Shown here one piece after another: positions 1-8,771 of a DNA stretch of 64,000 bases; position 1 is the first letter of the stretch; every line of letters begins with the position of its first letter. This DNA comes from a bacterium. Lineage in GTDB: Bacteria > Electryoneota > RPQS01. Both the position numbers and the translations under genes were made by a program. The DNA is taken from positions 62,001 to 126,000 of the forward strand of contig JAHDVH010000004.1 of NCBI GenBank assembly GCA_023382385.1, in the 5' to 3' direction. The notes under the pieces are model-generated. The model did no database searches. It was not told where the DNA came from and saw only the letters and a list, made by a program, of their open reading frames with translations.

Positions 1-774
1 GTTTTCCGTGTTATACGACATTAGTCTGTAGAACTCGGAATCTTTGTCAGTGATCACATAGAGCGTCTTGCCATCGGGCGCAAAGTCCGCGAATTCGTAG
101 TTGGCCTCGCCGTCTTCCTGCGAGGTGATCGCCGTCATCGTCTTTTGGGTTACATCATAAGAGAAAAGATTAGAGGACAAGGTGTTGATGAATTGCGAGA
201 GAATCAGTGTGCTGTTATCCGGCGAGACGCCAACTACCGTAAGCGTGGAATTGTTCTCGAAAATTCGTGACGCTTTCATCGTTCGCACGTCAAGGCTGTA
301 GGTGTCCATGTATTGCGGGTCGCGTTCGTTGGTGCTGTAGTAGAGATAGTAACCGTCATGGGACCAGCCCAGAAAATCCGCGCGCGTACCTTCCGCCGTC
401 AGCGACTGCGACTTCTTATTGACAAAACTGTAAACAAAGAGCCGGAAATTCTCGTCGCCGCCCTTATCCATGATGTAGAAAATCATCTCAGCATTCGTCG
501 GGCACCACGTGATTCTGTAAATCGCGTCCTCGGTCGTGAACAGCGGGGTCCAATCTCCGCCGCGCACGGGCATGAGATACGGCTGGGAGTGTCCGTATTT
601 GTCCGACACAAACACAAACTGTTTTTCATCGGGCGAAAAGGACAGGCTCCCGACCCGATAGGTCCTGAAGAACTCCTCGAGAGTCAACTCCGCCGTACTT
701 TGTGCAGTAGCCGCATTCATAATAAGCACAAGCGCCGCGAGGGCGCTCCACATTCTCGAAACTCGCTTGTCCAT
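1..774 (-). CDS. S9-family (prolyl oligopeptidase/DPP-like) peptidase, N-terminal part
   Basis: The window edge cuts this gene; 258 codons of the N-terminal part are present. The protein opens with a signal peptide (residues 1-24, basic MDKR then a hydrophobic run ending ATAQ), so it is exported. The rest consists of repeated blade-like segments (FSPDEKQFVFVSDKYG, WSHDGYYLYYST, FAPDGKTLYVITDKD), typical of the TolB/WD40-like propeller that precedes the alpha/beta-hydrolase domain in S9 peptidases. The catalytic Ser-Asp-His domain would lie beyond position 1 and is not visible, so a propeller-only protein cannot be excluded. The ATG at 774 follows a GGAGAGA ribosome site. It is the last visible gene of the minus-strand operon that begins with the efflux adaptor, 23 bp after the acetyltransferase gene. 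Confidence 0.7.
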   Translation of the reverse strand, partial: MDKRVSRMWSALAALVLIMNAATAQSTAELTLEEFFRTYRVGSLSFSPDEKQFVFVSDKYGHSQPYLMPVRGGDWTPLFTTEDAIYRITWCPTNAEMIFYIMDKGGDENFRLFVYSFVNKKSQSLTAEGTRADFLGWSHDGYYLYYSTNERDPQYMDTYSLDVRTMKASRIFENNSTLTVVGVSPDNSTLILSQFINTLSSNLFSYDVTQKTMTAITSQEDGEANYEFADFAPDGKTLYVITDKDSEFYRLMSYNTEN

Positions 775-797
775 CTCTCTCCGTTTGACACCTGATT

Positions 798-1400
798 TCA
801 ATCCTGCTTTGGTTCCGGGACTCGAATCAAATCATCGTTCTCTCGATACTTTTCCCATATCGGCAGCCATTCCGTTCGTAACAGTCCGGTTTCAATCGAA
901 TCCCAGTAGCGCCCCGCGCGGAATAGGTGCTCGCGGCGGCGACCCTCTACCTTGTATCCGCACTTTTCGTTGAACTTCTGACTTGCTGTGTTGAATTCGT
1001 AACTGAATGTATAAAGCTTGTGGAGATTCAACGTGCAAAACGCATGATAGCACAACAGCATCTTTGCATCCGTCGCATAGCCTTTGCCCCTATCCTCCGG
1101 ACGTCCAATCCACACTCCTGACGTCGCATTGCGATGCACGAAATCGATCCGGATAAGCCCCATCATCCCGATCCAGCGGTCGTCGTGTCCACAAACTGCG
1201 AAGATCTGATTGTCCTCAGACTTCGACATCTTGTCCACGAACTCCCGCGTATCTTGGGTGCGGTTTGGTCCGGTGAGCAGCAGGTTAAGATAGACGTCCG
1301 GGTCATTGATCAAATCGGCGATAAGCGGAATATCCGCATCGTCGACCGCGCGCAAAGTGACCTTCTTTCCGCGCAGGAATGGAGTGTGAAGATGTGACAC
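798..1400 (-). CDS. GNAT-family N-acetyltransferase (RimJ/RimL-like)
   Basis: A 200-residue cytoplasmic acetyltransferase. The N-terminus (GKKVTLRAVDDADIPLIADLINDPDV) is the standard opening of RimJ/RimL/SpeG-type GNAT enzymes. The acetyl-CoA pyrophosphate-binding segment is GRPEDRGKGYATDAKMLL (about residues 98-115, an R/Q-x-x-G-x-G/A pattern). The later N-xx-S-xx-F-x-K-C-G-Y stretch is the usual motif B region. The acceptor, whether a protein N-terminus, an amino acid or a drug, cannot be read from the sequence. The start is GTG at 1400 with GAGGAAAA just upstream. It lies 15 bp after the second MacB-like permease, so it is probably carried on the same transcript as the exporter. Confidence 0.85.
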   Translation of the reverse strand: MSHLHTPFLRGKKVTLRAVDDADIPLIADLINDPDVYLNLLLTGPNRTQDTREFVDKMSKSEDNQIFAVCGHDDRWIGMMGLIRIDFVHRNATSGVWIGRPEDRGKGYATDAKMLLCYHAFCTLNLHKLYTFSYEFNTASQKFNEKCGYKVEGRRREHLFRAGRYWDSIETGLLRTEWLPIWEKYRENDDLIRVPEPKQD

Positions 1401-1415
1401 CGTTTTCCTCGAAAG

Positions 1416-2669
1416 CTATTCGTAACGCAATGCGTCGATCGGATCAAGCCGCGACGCTTTCATCGCCGGCCACATGCCAAAACCGACTCCGACCGCTGTG
1501 CAGAAAATCGTCGCAAGAAACACCGCCCAGACCGGCACCGGTGCGGGGAAGTTCAGATAATTGTTGATAAAGATCGCGACCCCGTATCCCAGAAGAATGC
1601 CGATCGCCCCGCCCACCAAAGACAACGTCGTCGCTTCAATCAAGAACTGACGCAAAATGGAAGATCGCGTTCCGCCAAGGGCCTTCCGCACCCCGATCTC
1701 CCGCGTGCGCTCGGTGACAGATACAAGCATGATGTTCATGATGCCAATGCCGGCTACCAGAAGGGAGATGCCGCATATTCCAAAAGCAGCAATCCCGATC
1801 CACGCAGTCTGCTCCGTGAACTGCTTGTTCAACACATCGGGTGTCCACATGCCAAAATTATTCTCTTCACCCGGCCGCAACCCACGTATGATGCGCATCG
1901 CTTCAATCACCTCCGACTGCGCCTTACGGTAGGCGGTCGGGTCCCACGCCTGGACCGTTAGGTTCACCGACTTTTCGCCGTAGATGCGCTCAAAGGTGGA
2001 CAATGGTATCCAGTTCTCACGATCCTGCGACTCCCCGAACATCTCGCCGCGCTCCTCGAAAACACCAATCACTTCAAACTTCTGCCCGTCAACACGCACG
2101 AAGCTGCCCAGAGGATCCGCTCCAAAGTAAAGCTGCTTGTAGGCGTCATACCCAAGCACGATAACCCGACGCGCAGAGTTAATGTCTTGCTGTGTAACAG
2201 GCCGTCCCAGAGTCAGATAGCGCGAGTTATTCGCTGCGAACTCGATCGATCCTCCGGCGATGCTGTGATCGGCATTTGTCTCAACACCCCCGCGAGTCAG
2301 GCGCCGCCCGAACGTCCATGACTCCACGCCGACCGCTTTCACAGACGGGCAGCGCTCCATTATCTCGGACGCGTAGCTCGCCTCAATCTTCGGCCGCCAT
2401 TTGCGCCTGCGCGGGCCGAATTGGATGCCGCCTTCACTTTCATAGCGCTGTACTTGAAATACGTTTGCGCCAAGCGAATTGAGCATTGCATCGTCAATCT
2501 TATACTTGATCCCGCCAAGCACCGTCATCATAGAGATAATCGTCGCCACACCGATGACCACTCCGATGAGCGTGAGGAAAGCGCGCATCTTGTGGGCGCG
2601 CATAGCTTCCAAAGCCATGCGAAACGATTCCCAATACGAATACAGCGACTTGTATAGCCGGTGGCCCAT
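1416..2669 (-). CDS. MacB/FtsX-type ABC transporter permease (second copy)
   Basis: A 417-residue inner-membrane permease of the MacB_PCD/FtsX class. One membrane segment near residues 28-50 (MRAFLTLIGVVIGVATIISMMTV) is followed by a large periplasmic domain. Three C-terminal membrane segments then include ISLLVAGIGIMNIMLVSVTERTREIGVRKALGGTR, the family's most conserved block. It closes with the usual DPIDALRYE tail. It starts only 4 bp after the first permease stop, so the two are translated together and probably form a heterodimer served by the ATPase at 3960-4667. MacB-like systems extrude lipoproteins, peptides or drugs, or move lipids, through mechanotransmission; the substrate here is unknown. 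Confidence 0.9.
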   Translation of the reverse strand: MGHRLYKSLYSYWESFRMALEAMRAHKMRAFLTLIGVVIGVATIISMMTVLGGIKYKIDDAMLNSLGANVFQVQRYESEGGIQFGPRRRKWRPKIEASYASEIMERCPSVKAVGVESWTFGRRLTRGGVETNADHSIAGGSIEFAANNSRYLTLGRPVTQQDINSARRVIVLGYDAYKQLYFGADPLGSFVRVDGQKFEVIGVFEERGEMFGESQDRENWIPLSTFERIYGEKSVNLTVQAWDPTAYRKAQSEVIEAMRIIRGLRPGEENNFGMWTPDVLNKQFTEQTAWIGIAAFGICGISLLVAGIGIMNIMLVSVTERTREIGVRKALGGTRSSILRQFLIEATTLSLVGGAIGILLGYGVAIFINNYLNFPAPVPVWAVFLATIFCTAVGVGFGMWPAMKASRLDPIDALRYE

Positions 2670-2673
2670 GCTG

Positions 2674-3900
2674 CTACTCCGCGCGCAGCGCCTCGATAGG
2701 AGAAAGCTGCGCCGCCTTCACACTCGGGTAGAGTCCGAAGAAAATCCCGACAATCGCCGAAAAGAGCACGCCGAACACGACAACCCAAATCGGCATATAT
2801 GTCGGCAGGAAATTGCTGATAGCCTGTGATACAACCGCCGCCAACGCAACGCCCACAATCCCACCTATGGCACAGATGACCGCCGACTCTATCAGAAACT
2901 GCCATGCGATGTTCCAGCGCTTCGCACCGAGTGCCTTCCGCAAGCCAATTTCCGCCGTTCTCTCCGTCACCGAGACGAGCATGATGTTCATGATTCCGAT
3001 TCCGCCAACGAGCAGCGAAATAAATCCGATGATTATCCCCCCCGCATAAACTCCTGCGGTCATAGCATTAAACTGCTCAAGAATTGCCGACTGCGAGTTT
3101 ATGCCGAAATCATTCACCTCGCGTGGATCCAATTTCCGCAAGCGGCGCATGATACCCGTCACTTCCCACTTCAATTCCTCAATGCGATCCGCACTCTGGC
3201 CCTTTGCGATAATTGTAAGTCCGTCCGAATTCCGCGAAGCAAAACGCTTCTTAAAGACGCCGTAAGGGATCACGGCAAAGTTATCCCAACTCTGACCGAA
3301 CACCTTTCCGTACTTTGTTGTGACGCCGATCACCTCAAACTTCCAACCGCCGATCTTGATTGTTTGACCCAGTGGAGATTGATCAGGAAAGAGTTGATTT
3401 GCGACGTCTGGGCCAATGACCGCGACTTGCGCATTACGTCCGACTTCCGCTGCAGTGAAGACCCGTCCTTGGGCAAGCTCTTTCGGATTCGTGATGAAGA
3501 AGTCCTCAGAGACACCCTGAACATTGACATTGCTGAGCTGAGCGGCTCTGTAGGATACGGTCATACCCTGATCGTAAAAGGGCGAGACGGCCTCGATTTC
3601 CTGCGATTCCGCGCGCAGTGCGTCAATGTATTCAAGCTCCATGTCGCGGCGCTTGATCATGTCCCGCCAGTTGTGGTTGTTCCAGTCCCAGCGCGACACG
3701 AACACGGTTTCCGCTCCCAGAAAGTCGAGTTGACTTCTGAGTGCCTTGTTCAGTCCCATGACGATGACCACCATCATGATCACGGTCATCACGCCGATAA
3801 CGATGCCCAGCGTCGTCAAACCCGCGCGCAGCTTGTTCGCGCGCAATGCTCCAAAGGCGATGCGCAGGCCGTTCAACAGTTCTGTGAAAAATCGAATCAT
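2674..3900 (-). CDS. MacB/FtsX-type ABC transporter permease (first copy)
   Basis: A 408-residue paralogue of the following gene with the same architecture. The N-terminal membrane helix is near residues 25-48 (LRAGLTTLGIVIGVMTVIMMVVIVMG), then a MacB_PCD periplasmic domain, then three C-terminal helices with GGIGIMNIMLVSVTERTAEIGLRKALGAKR and an LSPIEALRAE end. The two permeases differ clearly in sequence, which fits a heterodimeric exporter rather than a recent duplication. The ATPase gene lies 59 bp upstream. The separation of ATPase and permease into different genes resembles LolCDE-like and Gram-positive MacB-type systems rather than the fused E. coli MacB. Confidence 0.9.
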   Translation of the reverse strand: MIRFFTELLNGLRIAFGALRANKLRAGLTTLGIVIGVMTVIMMVVIVMGLNKALRSQLDFLGAETVFVSRWDWNNHNWRDMIKRRDMELEYIDALRAESQEIEAVSPFYDQGMTVSYRAAQLSNVNVQGVSEDFFITNPKELAQGRVFTAAEVGRNAQVAVIGPDVANQLFPDQSPLGQTIKIGGWKFEVIGVTTKYGKVFGQSWDNFAVIPYGVFKKRFASRNSDGLTIIAKGQSADRIEELKWEVTGIMRRLRKLDPREVNDFGINSQSAILEQFNAMTAGVYAGGIIIGFISLLVGGIGIMNIMLVSVTERTAEIGLRKALGAKRWNIAWQFLIESAVICAIGGIVGVALAAVVSQAISNFLPTYMPIWVVVFGVLFSAIVGIFFGLYPSVKAAQLSPIEALRAE

Positions 3901-3959
3901 GGGATTTCTTGGTTCCAGCTGCGGAAGGCTTGTCCCGTTTTGGAAAACCTGCCGGCTAC

Positions 3960-4667
3960 CTAAGCTGCTCGAGGAATAGACTGGTCCGACTCGATCATGC
4001 CGTCGCGCAGGCGAACGATGCGTCTGGCGTGGCGCGCGATATCTTCCTCGTGTGTCACCAGAATAATCGTGTTGCCGTTCTCATAGATGCGCTCGAGAAG
4101 CTGCATAATTTCTTCGCCGGTTTTTGAATCGAGGTTGCCCGTCGGCTCGTCGGCCAGAATAATGGAGGGGTTGGTCACCAGCGCGCGTGCGATCGCCACC
4201 CGCTGCCGCTGACCACCCGACATTTCATTAGGCTTATGCTTCATGCGGTCGCCAAGCCCGACAGACTCCAAGGCCTCCTTCGCACGTCTGCGCCGTTCCG
4301 AGGGGGATTCACCTGCATAGACGAGAGGGAGTTCCACGTTTTGCAGCGCAGACGCGCGAGGGAGGAGATTGAAAGTCTGAAAGACAAATCCTATGCGGCG
4401 GTTGCGAATGTCCGCGAGTTGACGGTCGGTTAACCCGGCCACCCGCTCGCCAGCCAGAAAGTACTCCCCGCTGGTCGGAGTATCCAAACAGCCGATTAAG
4501 TTCATCAGCGTGGATTTCCCTGAGCCCGAAGGACCCATGATCGCCACGTAATCGTTCTCTTGAATATTCACACTGACGTTGCGCAATGCTTCGACCTTGA
4601 CGGCACCAAGATCGTAGACTTTGCTCAAGTCTTGAATTTCGATAATGGCCTTGCGCTCAGAACTCAT
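3960..4667 (-). CDS. ABC transporter ATP-binding protein (LolD/MacB type)
   Basis: A 235-residue ATPase that powers the adjacent permease pair. It carries a Walker A motif GPSGSGKST (residues 45-53), a Q-loop in [10 protein letters not shown] (Q97), the ABC signature [15 protein letters not shown] (149-163), Walker B with catalytic Glu in [13 protein letters not shown], and the switch His in ILVTHEED. The length and the EPTGNLD motif are typical of the LolD/FtsE/MacB subfamily. It lies 28 bp after the periplasmic adaptor gene and is read from ATG at 4667. Confidence 0.95.
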   Translation of the reverse strand: MSSERKAIIEIQDLSKVYDLGAVKVEALRNVSVNIQENDYVAIMGPSGSGKSTLMNLIGCLDTPTSGEYFLAGERVAGLTDRQLADIRNRRIGFVFQTFNLLPRASALQNVELPLVYAGESPSERRRRAKEALESVGLGDRMKHKPNEMSGGQRQRVAIARALVTNPSIILADEPTGNLDSKTGEEIMQLLERIYENGNTIILVTHEEDIARHARRIVRLRDGMIESDQSIPRAA

Positions 4668-4695
4668 AGTGTCTCCGGAGTATTTCTGAGGGCGC

Positions 4696-5988
4696 TTAGC
4701 CCTGTTCCTTCTTATCTTTGTCGCCCTTCTTCTTCTCTTCGAGTGCGACCTTGTCTTTGTTCTTCATATCGCGTGCCAGCGCGCGGTATGGGCCCGTAAT
4801 CACAGAGTCTCCAACCGATAGTCCGTCCAGAATCTCTATGTAGCGGTCAGCGGCAATTCCGGTCTTGACAGGCCGCCATTGGGCTTCGCCTGCAGCAAAG
4901 ATGAACACGCCGGTTTCCAGTTCGTCCTTTTTTGTCAGCTTCGTCGTGTCTAAAACACCTGCGCTGACCTGCTCCTGCATCTGCCGGGACGAAAGCTCCT
5001 CTGTTTCGCGTGTCAGCGTCACGGCCTCTCCTTCCCCCTTCTTGCGGACCGCAACGGACTGAATGGGAACCGAGAGCGCATCTGTACGGTAGTCTGTCTC
5101 AATGTCCACCGTAGATGACATCCCCGGACGGACTCCCGGAACGCTGTCTATCAAGACCACGCGCACCGTAAAGTTTGTCCCACTGATGTTTGCCCCGAAG
5201 TCTCCAGTGCCTGTCACCGATGATGCCGATTGCGCAATGTCCGTCACTACGCCGCGAAATTTCATGTCGGGAATCGCATCTATCTCCACTCGCGCGGTAT
5301 CTCCGACTTTGACCGAGACAATGTCATTCTCGTCGACATCGGACTTGACTTCCATCTTGCTCAGGTCCGCAACTACCAAGATAACGTCTTCTTGAAATTG
5401 CGACCCCAGAGTCAGCTCACCGACTTCCTTATTCAGCACGGAAATTGTCCCGGACATTGGAGAACTTAGACGCGTCTTTCGCAAATTGTCGCGCGCTTGG
5501 CGCTCTTGTGCCTCGGCACGCTCCAAATCTGCTTCGGCAAGTTGAGCAGCCGCGAGCGCGCCGTCCAGGTCGGCCTGCGAGGCCATGCCGCGAGTAACCA
5601 GTTCAGAAATGCGCTTGTAATCCGCGTCGGCCTTCAGTTTGTTGGCTCGTGCAGACTTCAAGCTCGACTTTGCCGCATCCAGAGTTGAATTGTAGATTTC
5701 CGGATCGAGTTCAACCAGAAAATCGCCCTGCTTAACGACATCCCCTTCGCGAACGGCAAGTTTTGTGATACGACCTGGTATTTCGGCCGATATCTTCACT
5801 TTTGTAACAGGTTCCACAGTCCCTTCAGCGGAGACAGTGGCGGTCAATGAGCGAGTCGCGGCCGTCTCAACGGTCACCTGTGCCGATGGCTTGTTCTTGT
5901 TTTTCTGCTGCTGGTAGGCTCCTAAGCCAACCACAGCCAAAACAACCAGTATAACAATCCACAGGATACGCTTGTTTCGTTTCTTCAT
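4696..5988 (-). CDS. MacA/HlyD-family periplasmic adaptor of the ABC efflux system
   Basis: A membrane-fusion protein of about 430 residues that bridges the inner-membrane transporter to the periplasm or outer membrane. A single N-terminal membrane helix ([20 protein letters not shown]) is followed by a lipoyl/barrel-sandwich half ([32 protein letters not shown]). An alpha-hairpin coiled coil follows (about 85-155), then the second lipoyl half ([20 protein letters not shown]) and beta-barrel domains. The C-terminus is unusually Lys-rich and charged. I chose ATG at 5988; an in-frame GTG at 6003 (adding five residues) is an alternative, since neither has a strong ribosome site. It is the first gene of the minus operon. 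The leader at 6046-6061 holds a perfect 7-bp inverted repeat (AGCCGCC/GGCGGCT) that could form a hairpin. Confidence 0.88.
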   Translation of the reverse strand: MKKRNKRILWIVILVVLAVVGLGAYQQQKNKNKPSAQVTVETAATRSLTATVSAEGTVEPVTKVKISAEIPGRITKLAVREGDVVKQGDFLVELDPEIYNSTLDAAKSSLKSARANKLKADADYKRISELVTRGMASQADLDGALAAAQLAEADLERAEAQERQARDNLRKTRLSSPMSGTISVLNKEVGELTLGSQFQEDVILVVADLSKMEVKSDVDENDIVSVKVGDTARVEIDAIPDMKFRGVVTDIAQSASSVTGTGDFGANISGTNFTVRVVLIDSVPGVRPGMSSTVDIETDYRTDALSVPIQSVAVRKKGEGEAVTLTRETEELSSRQMQEQVSAGVLDTTKLTKKDELETGVFIFAAGEAQWRPVKTGIAADRYIEILDGLSVGDSVITGPYRALARDMKNKDKVALEEKKKGDKDKKEQG

Positions 5989-6179
5989 AGGAACACCAAT
6001 CACCCACCAAATTTGCTAATTGTGCAGGCTTCTCAGCCTATTGGCAGCCGCCCCGGCGGCTCTGTTAGTAAGGAGAGAATCTTGAGCTAAAATGTTGCAG
6101 AGCCGCTTCATTCTGTGGTCCCCTTCTTGCACAGCACCTGCCAGATGACCGCTTTTTGTGAACAGACGGAGACGATCGC

Positions 6180-8759
6180 ATGACGCCAGCCAAGCCCACC
6201 CCAGGTGCTGAACTTGTTGAACCCCTGCGCCAATTCCTTGAGTCATTTACCCAAGAGCTTACCGAACAACAGTTTATCCCAGCTTTCAGAGGAGAGCTTG
6301 GAAAGCTCGCCGAGGGTCTGGACAATATACAACAGTCTGGTGAAACCCTGCAACAGATTGCGCGGGGAGTTGACCGTCTGCGTGATGTCTTTGCCCCAGC
6401 AGGCACCAGAATGCTCGAGGGGGTCAAGGATTTAGAGACCCAGCTCAAGGCCGGAGGTGACCAACTCCGCAACCGAGCCGAAGAGGTGCTCTTGCAGCTT
6501 CAGACGACCCATCGCGAGCTGGAACAGGCTCTGCGCGCCGAATCGGGATTACTGGTCGACCAAAACTCAGCCAGCCGTGAAGCGTTGGGACGACTCGCCA
6601 TAGATGTCGAAGAACAACTTAAGAGCTTCTCCGGTAAGCTCGATGCTCTTTGCCGCAAGGCGGAACAGGAGATTGAACAGATCTCGCAGCTCTCGACACG
6701 TGTCGCCGAGCAGGTCACCGATCAGCAGATTCAATCGTCGCAACCACAACCGATGTCCGCTCCTGCGCCCATGGCGGTCGCTGCAAATACCGAAGAGTTC
6801 TCACAGTTGCTCGCGCGGACGGAGAGCACGGTATCGGAGGAACTCGCGCGCTATTCCTCAGAACTGCGCGATTTGCTTTCGTCGAACACCAAGGATCACG
6901 GCGAACGTCTTGCGAAGATCGACAAGACCATTGACGAAGCGTTGCGCACTGTCGCTCCGCGAGTCCAGTCGGAACTTGACAGCGCACTCGCCCGTTTACG
7001 TGACCAAATGGACGCCATCGTCCGCGCCGAACGCGAATTGCCCCTTGCGGAAAGCGCAGAAACTCCGGTCCCAGCCGTCGTGGATACAAGCTCCTTTGTG
7101 ACCGCTTTGAGTAGTGCGGAGAACAGAATTCTGCGCGAGTTTGACGAACAGCGCAAGTCGGGTGCACAAGACTTGAGCGAGATTCAAAAAGGGCTCGCTG
7201 ACTTTGCGCTTGATTTGGCCGAAGTCACGGAAAAGCAGACCGAGCGTATCGAGCGTGAACAGCAGGTGGTTAAAGAACTGCTCCTCAAGCTCGAGCGCAT
7301 GGCGAAAGAGCGCTCCGCTGTTCTTGCCAAAGTAGGCAGGCAAATCGACGACCAGAGTCAGTCGGTTGAAACTCTTCGCAATGTTGTTGCGCAGTCCGGC
7401 ACGCAGATGCAGCAGCAGGTCGGACAGGTTTCTGAGCAGTTGGGTTCGCAGCTGTCGCTGCTGCGCTCGCAAGGTGACCAGCTTGGCGCGCTCCAGCAGG
7501 CGGAAGATGAGCGATTTACGCATGTGCGCGGTTTTCTGACGCGATTGGATGAGCAGGCGAACAAGCTCGTCGACCTGCAATCACAGGAGACGCGAGCTAC
7601 CCGCGAACGTATTGAGACGAGCATCGCCGAACTGCGCAGCCGCTGGGACGGCCGACTGGAGCAACTTACACAAAAGTCGGCAGAGATTGCTGTAAAACTT
7701 TCGCAAGAGCTGGGCGGACAGCTGGATGAGATGAAACAGGAGGTCGGTCATCGTCTTCATGATCTGGGGGAAGCACTTCGATCGGACCTGACACGCTTCG
7801 ACAACGTAGTGCGCGAACAGTCCAAACATCAGGAAGCCCAGAACCGCGATCTCGCCACTGAAGTGTCCCGCGTCACCGGATTGATTGACGAGAAACTCTC
7901 CAATTTCGAGTCTCGCCGCGAGGAAAACGAACGGTTCACGAGGGCCATCGAATCCCACGTCAAGGTCGTCGCTACTGAAGTCAGCGCACTGCGCTCAAAA
8001 CAGCAGGAGCAGCTCGAAGTCCTGAAGGAAGCTATCCGCGCCAACTACGACGACAACGCTGCCCGCTTGAAAGAAGTCTTTGACGGAGCCTACGACCGAT
8101 TCCTTGAGCAGATCCGCACGATTCCCCAAACATTAGAGCGTTACTCAAAATTCATCGAAACGATGAATCAGAGCAATCAGCTTGCGCTGCAAGGCATCGC
8201 GGGGACAGCAGAAAATATCCTGACGGTAACCAGCGAACTGAAATCCGACAACGAAGCGCAGAAGAAGTTCTTCCCGCTGCTTAATAAGTCGCTCGAGAAG
8301 CACGGACAGATGCTTGAAGCCGTCCGCCGCTCGCAATCTGACCATGACAAGAACTTTTCGCAAACCGGAAAGTCCCTGCAGGAGACGCGTGAAGAGGTAA
8401 CACGATTTCTGATCGATTTGAAGGGAGAACTGCGCCGCGTTGAAGGCGCGGAACAGACTAGACTCTCGGAACTTGTGCAGATGCTCGGCACAACCTTCTC
8501 GGAACTTGAGAAACTTCAACGCAATGACCTGCCCGCTTTCCGCCGTGAAGTGATTCAGCTTGTCCAGTCCAAGTTTGAATTTATCGAGACAACTCAAGCT
8601 GAACGACTCACCGCGCTGAAGGCTGAGCTCAACGAACAGCTGGAAGCTCAGCAAAAGGTTGCCCGAAAGGACGCCAAGCTGCTGGCTGTTTTGGTTGCAC
8701 TCGGTGTGTTCGCGCAGTTCGCGCTGCATTACAAGCTCTTTTCATTCCTGTTGCCCTAA
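6180..8759 (+). CDS. Long coiled-coil protein with a C-terminal membrane anchor, unrecognised
   Basis: An 859-residue protein with no signal peptide. Nearly all of it is charged, Glu/Gln/Leu-rich helix with heptad-like spacing, resembling apolipoprotein/MCP-like or tropomyosin-like coiled coils. A short Pro/Ala-rich interruption falls near residue 187 (SSQPQPMSAPAPM). The only hydrophobic stretch is at the extreme C-terminus (LLAVLVALGVFAQFALHYKL, about 835-855), so it should be tail-anchored in the inner membrane with the coiled coil in the cytoplasm. The ATG at 6180 follows GGAG. The stop is 12 bp before the next gene, with which it forms a two-gene unit ending at a terminator at 10350. I do not recognise a family; a structural, scaffolding or partitioning role is only a guess. 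Confidence 0.8.
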   Translation: MTPAKPTPGAELVEPLRQFLESFTQELTEQQFIPAFRGELGKLAEGLDNIQQSGETLQQIARGVDRLRDVFAPAGTRMLEGVKDLETQLKAGGDQLRNRAEEVLLQLQTTHRELEQALRAESGLLVDQNSASREALGRLAIDVEEQLKSFSGKLDALCRKAEQEIEQISQLSTRVAEQVTDQQIQSSQPQPMSAPAPMAVAANTEEFSQLLARTESTVSEELARYSSELRDLLSSNTKDHGERLAKIDKTIDEALRTVAPRVQSELDSALARLRDQMDAIVRAERELPLAESAETPVPAVVDTSSFVTALSSAENRILREFDEQRKSGAQDLSEIQKGLADFALDLAEVTEKQTERIEREQQVVKELLLKLERMAKERSAVLAKVGRQIDDQSQSVETLRNVVAQSGTQMQQQVGQVSEQLGSQLSLLRSQGDQLGALQQAEDERFTHVRGFLTRLDEQANKLVDLQSQETRATRERIETSIAELRSRWDGRLEQLTQKSAEIAVKLSQELGGQLDEMKQEVGHRLHDLGEALRSDLTRFDNVVREQSKHQEAQNRDLATEVSRVTGLIDEKLSNFESRREENERFTRAIESHVKVVATEVSALRSKQQEQLEVLKEAIRANYDDNAARLKEVFDGAYDRFLEQIRTIPQTLERYSKFIETMNQSNQLALQGIAGTAENILTVTSELKSDNEAQKKFFPLLNKSLEKHGQMLEAVRRSQSDHDKNFSQTGKSLQETREEVTRFLIDLKGELRRVEGAEQTRLSELVQMLGTTFSELEKLQRNDLPAFRREVIQLVQSKFEFIETTQAERLTALKAELNEQLEAQQKVARKDAKLLAVLVALGVFAQFALHYKLFSFLLP

Positions 8760-8771
8760 GCGGAGTGACCG

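Noticed and set aside
6046-6061. The AGCCGCC/GGCGGCT hairpin ahead of the efflux operon as a terminator.
   Set aside because: It has no T-tract on either strand and no gene in front that would end there; it is noted only as a possible leader hairpin.
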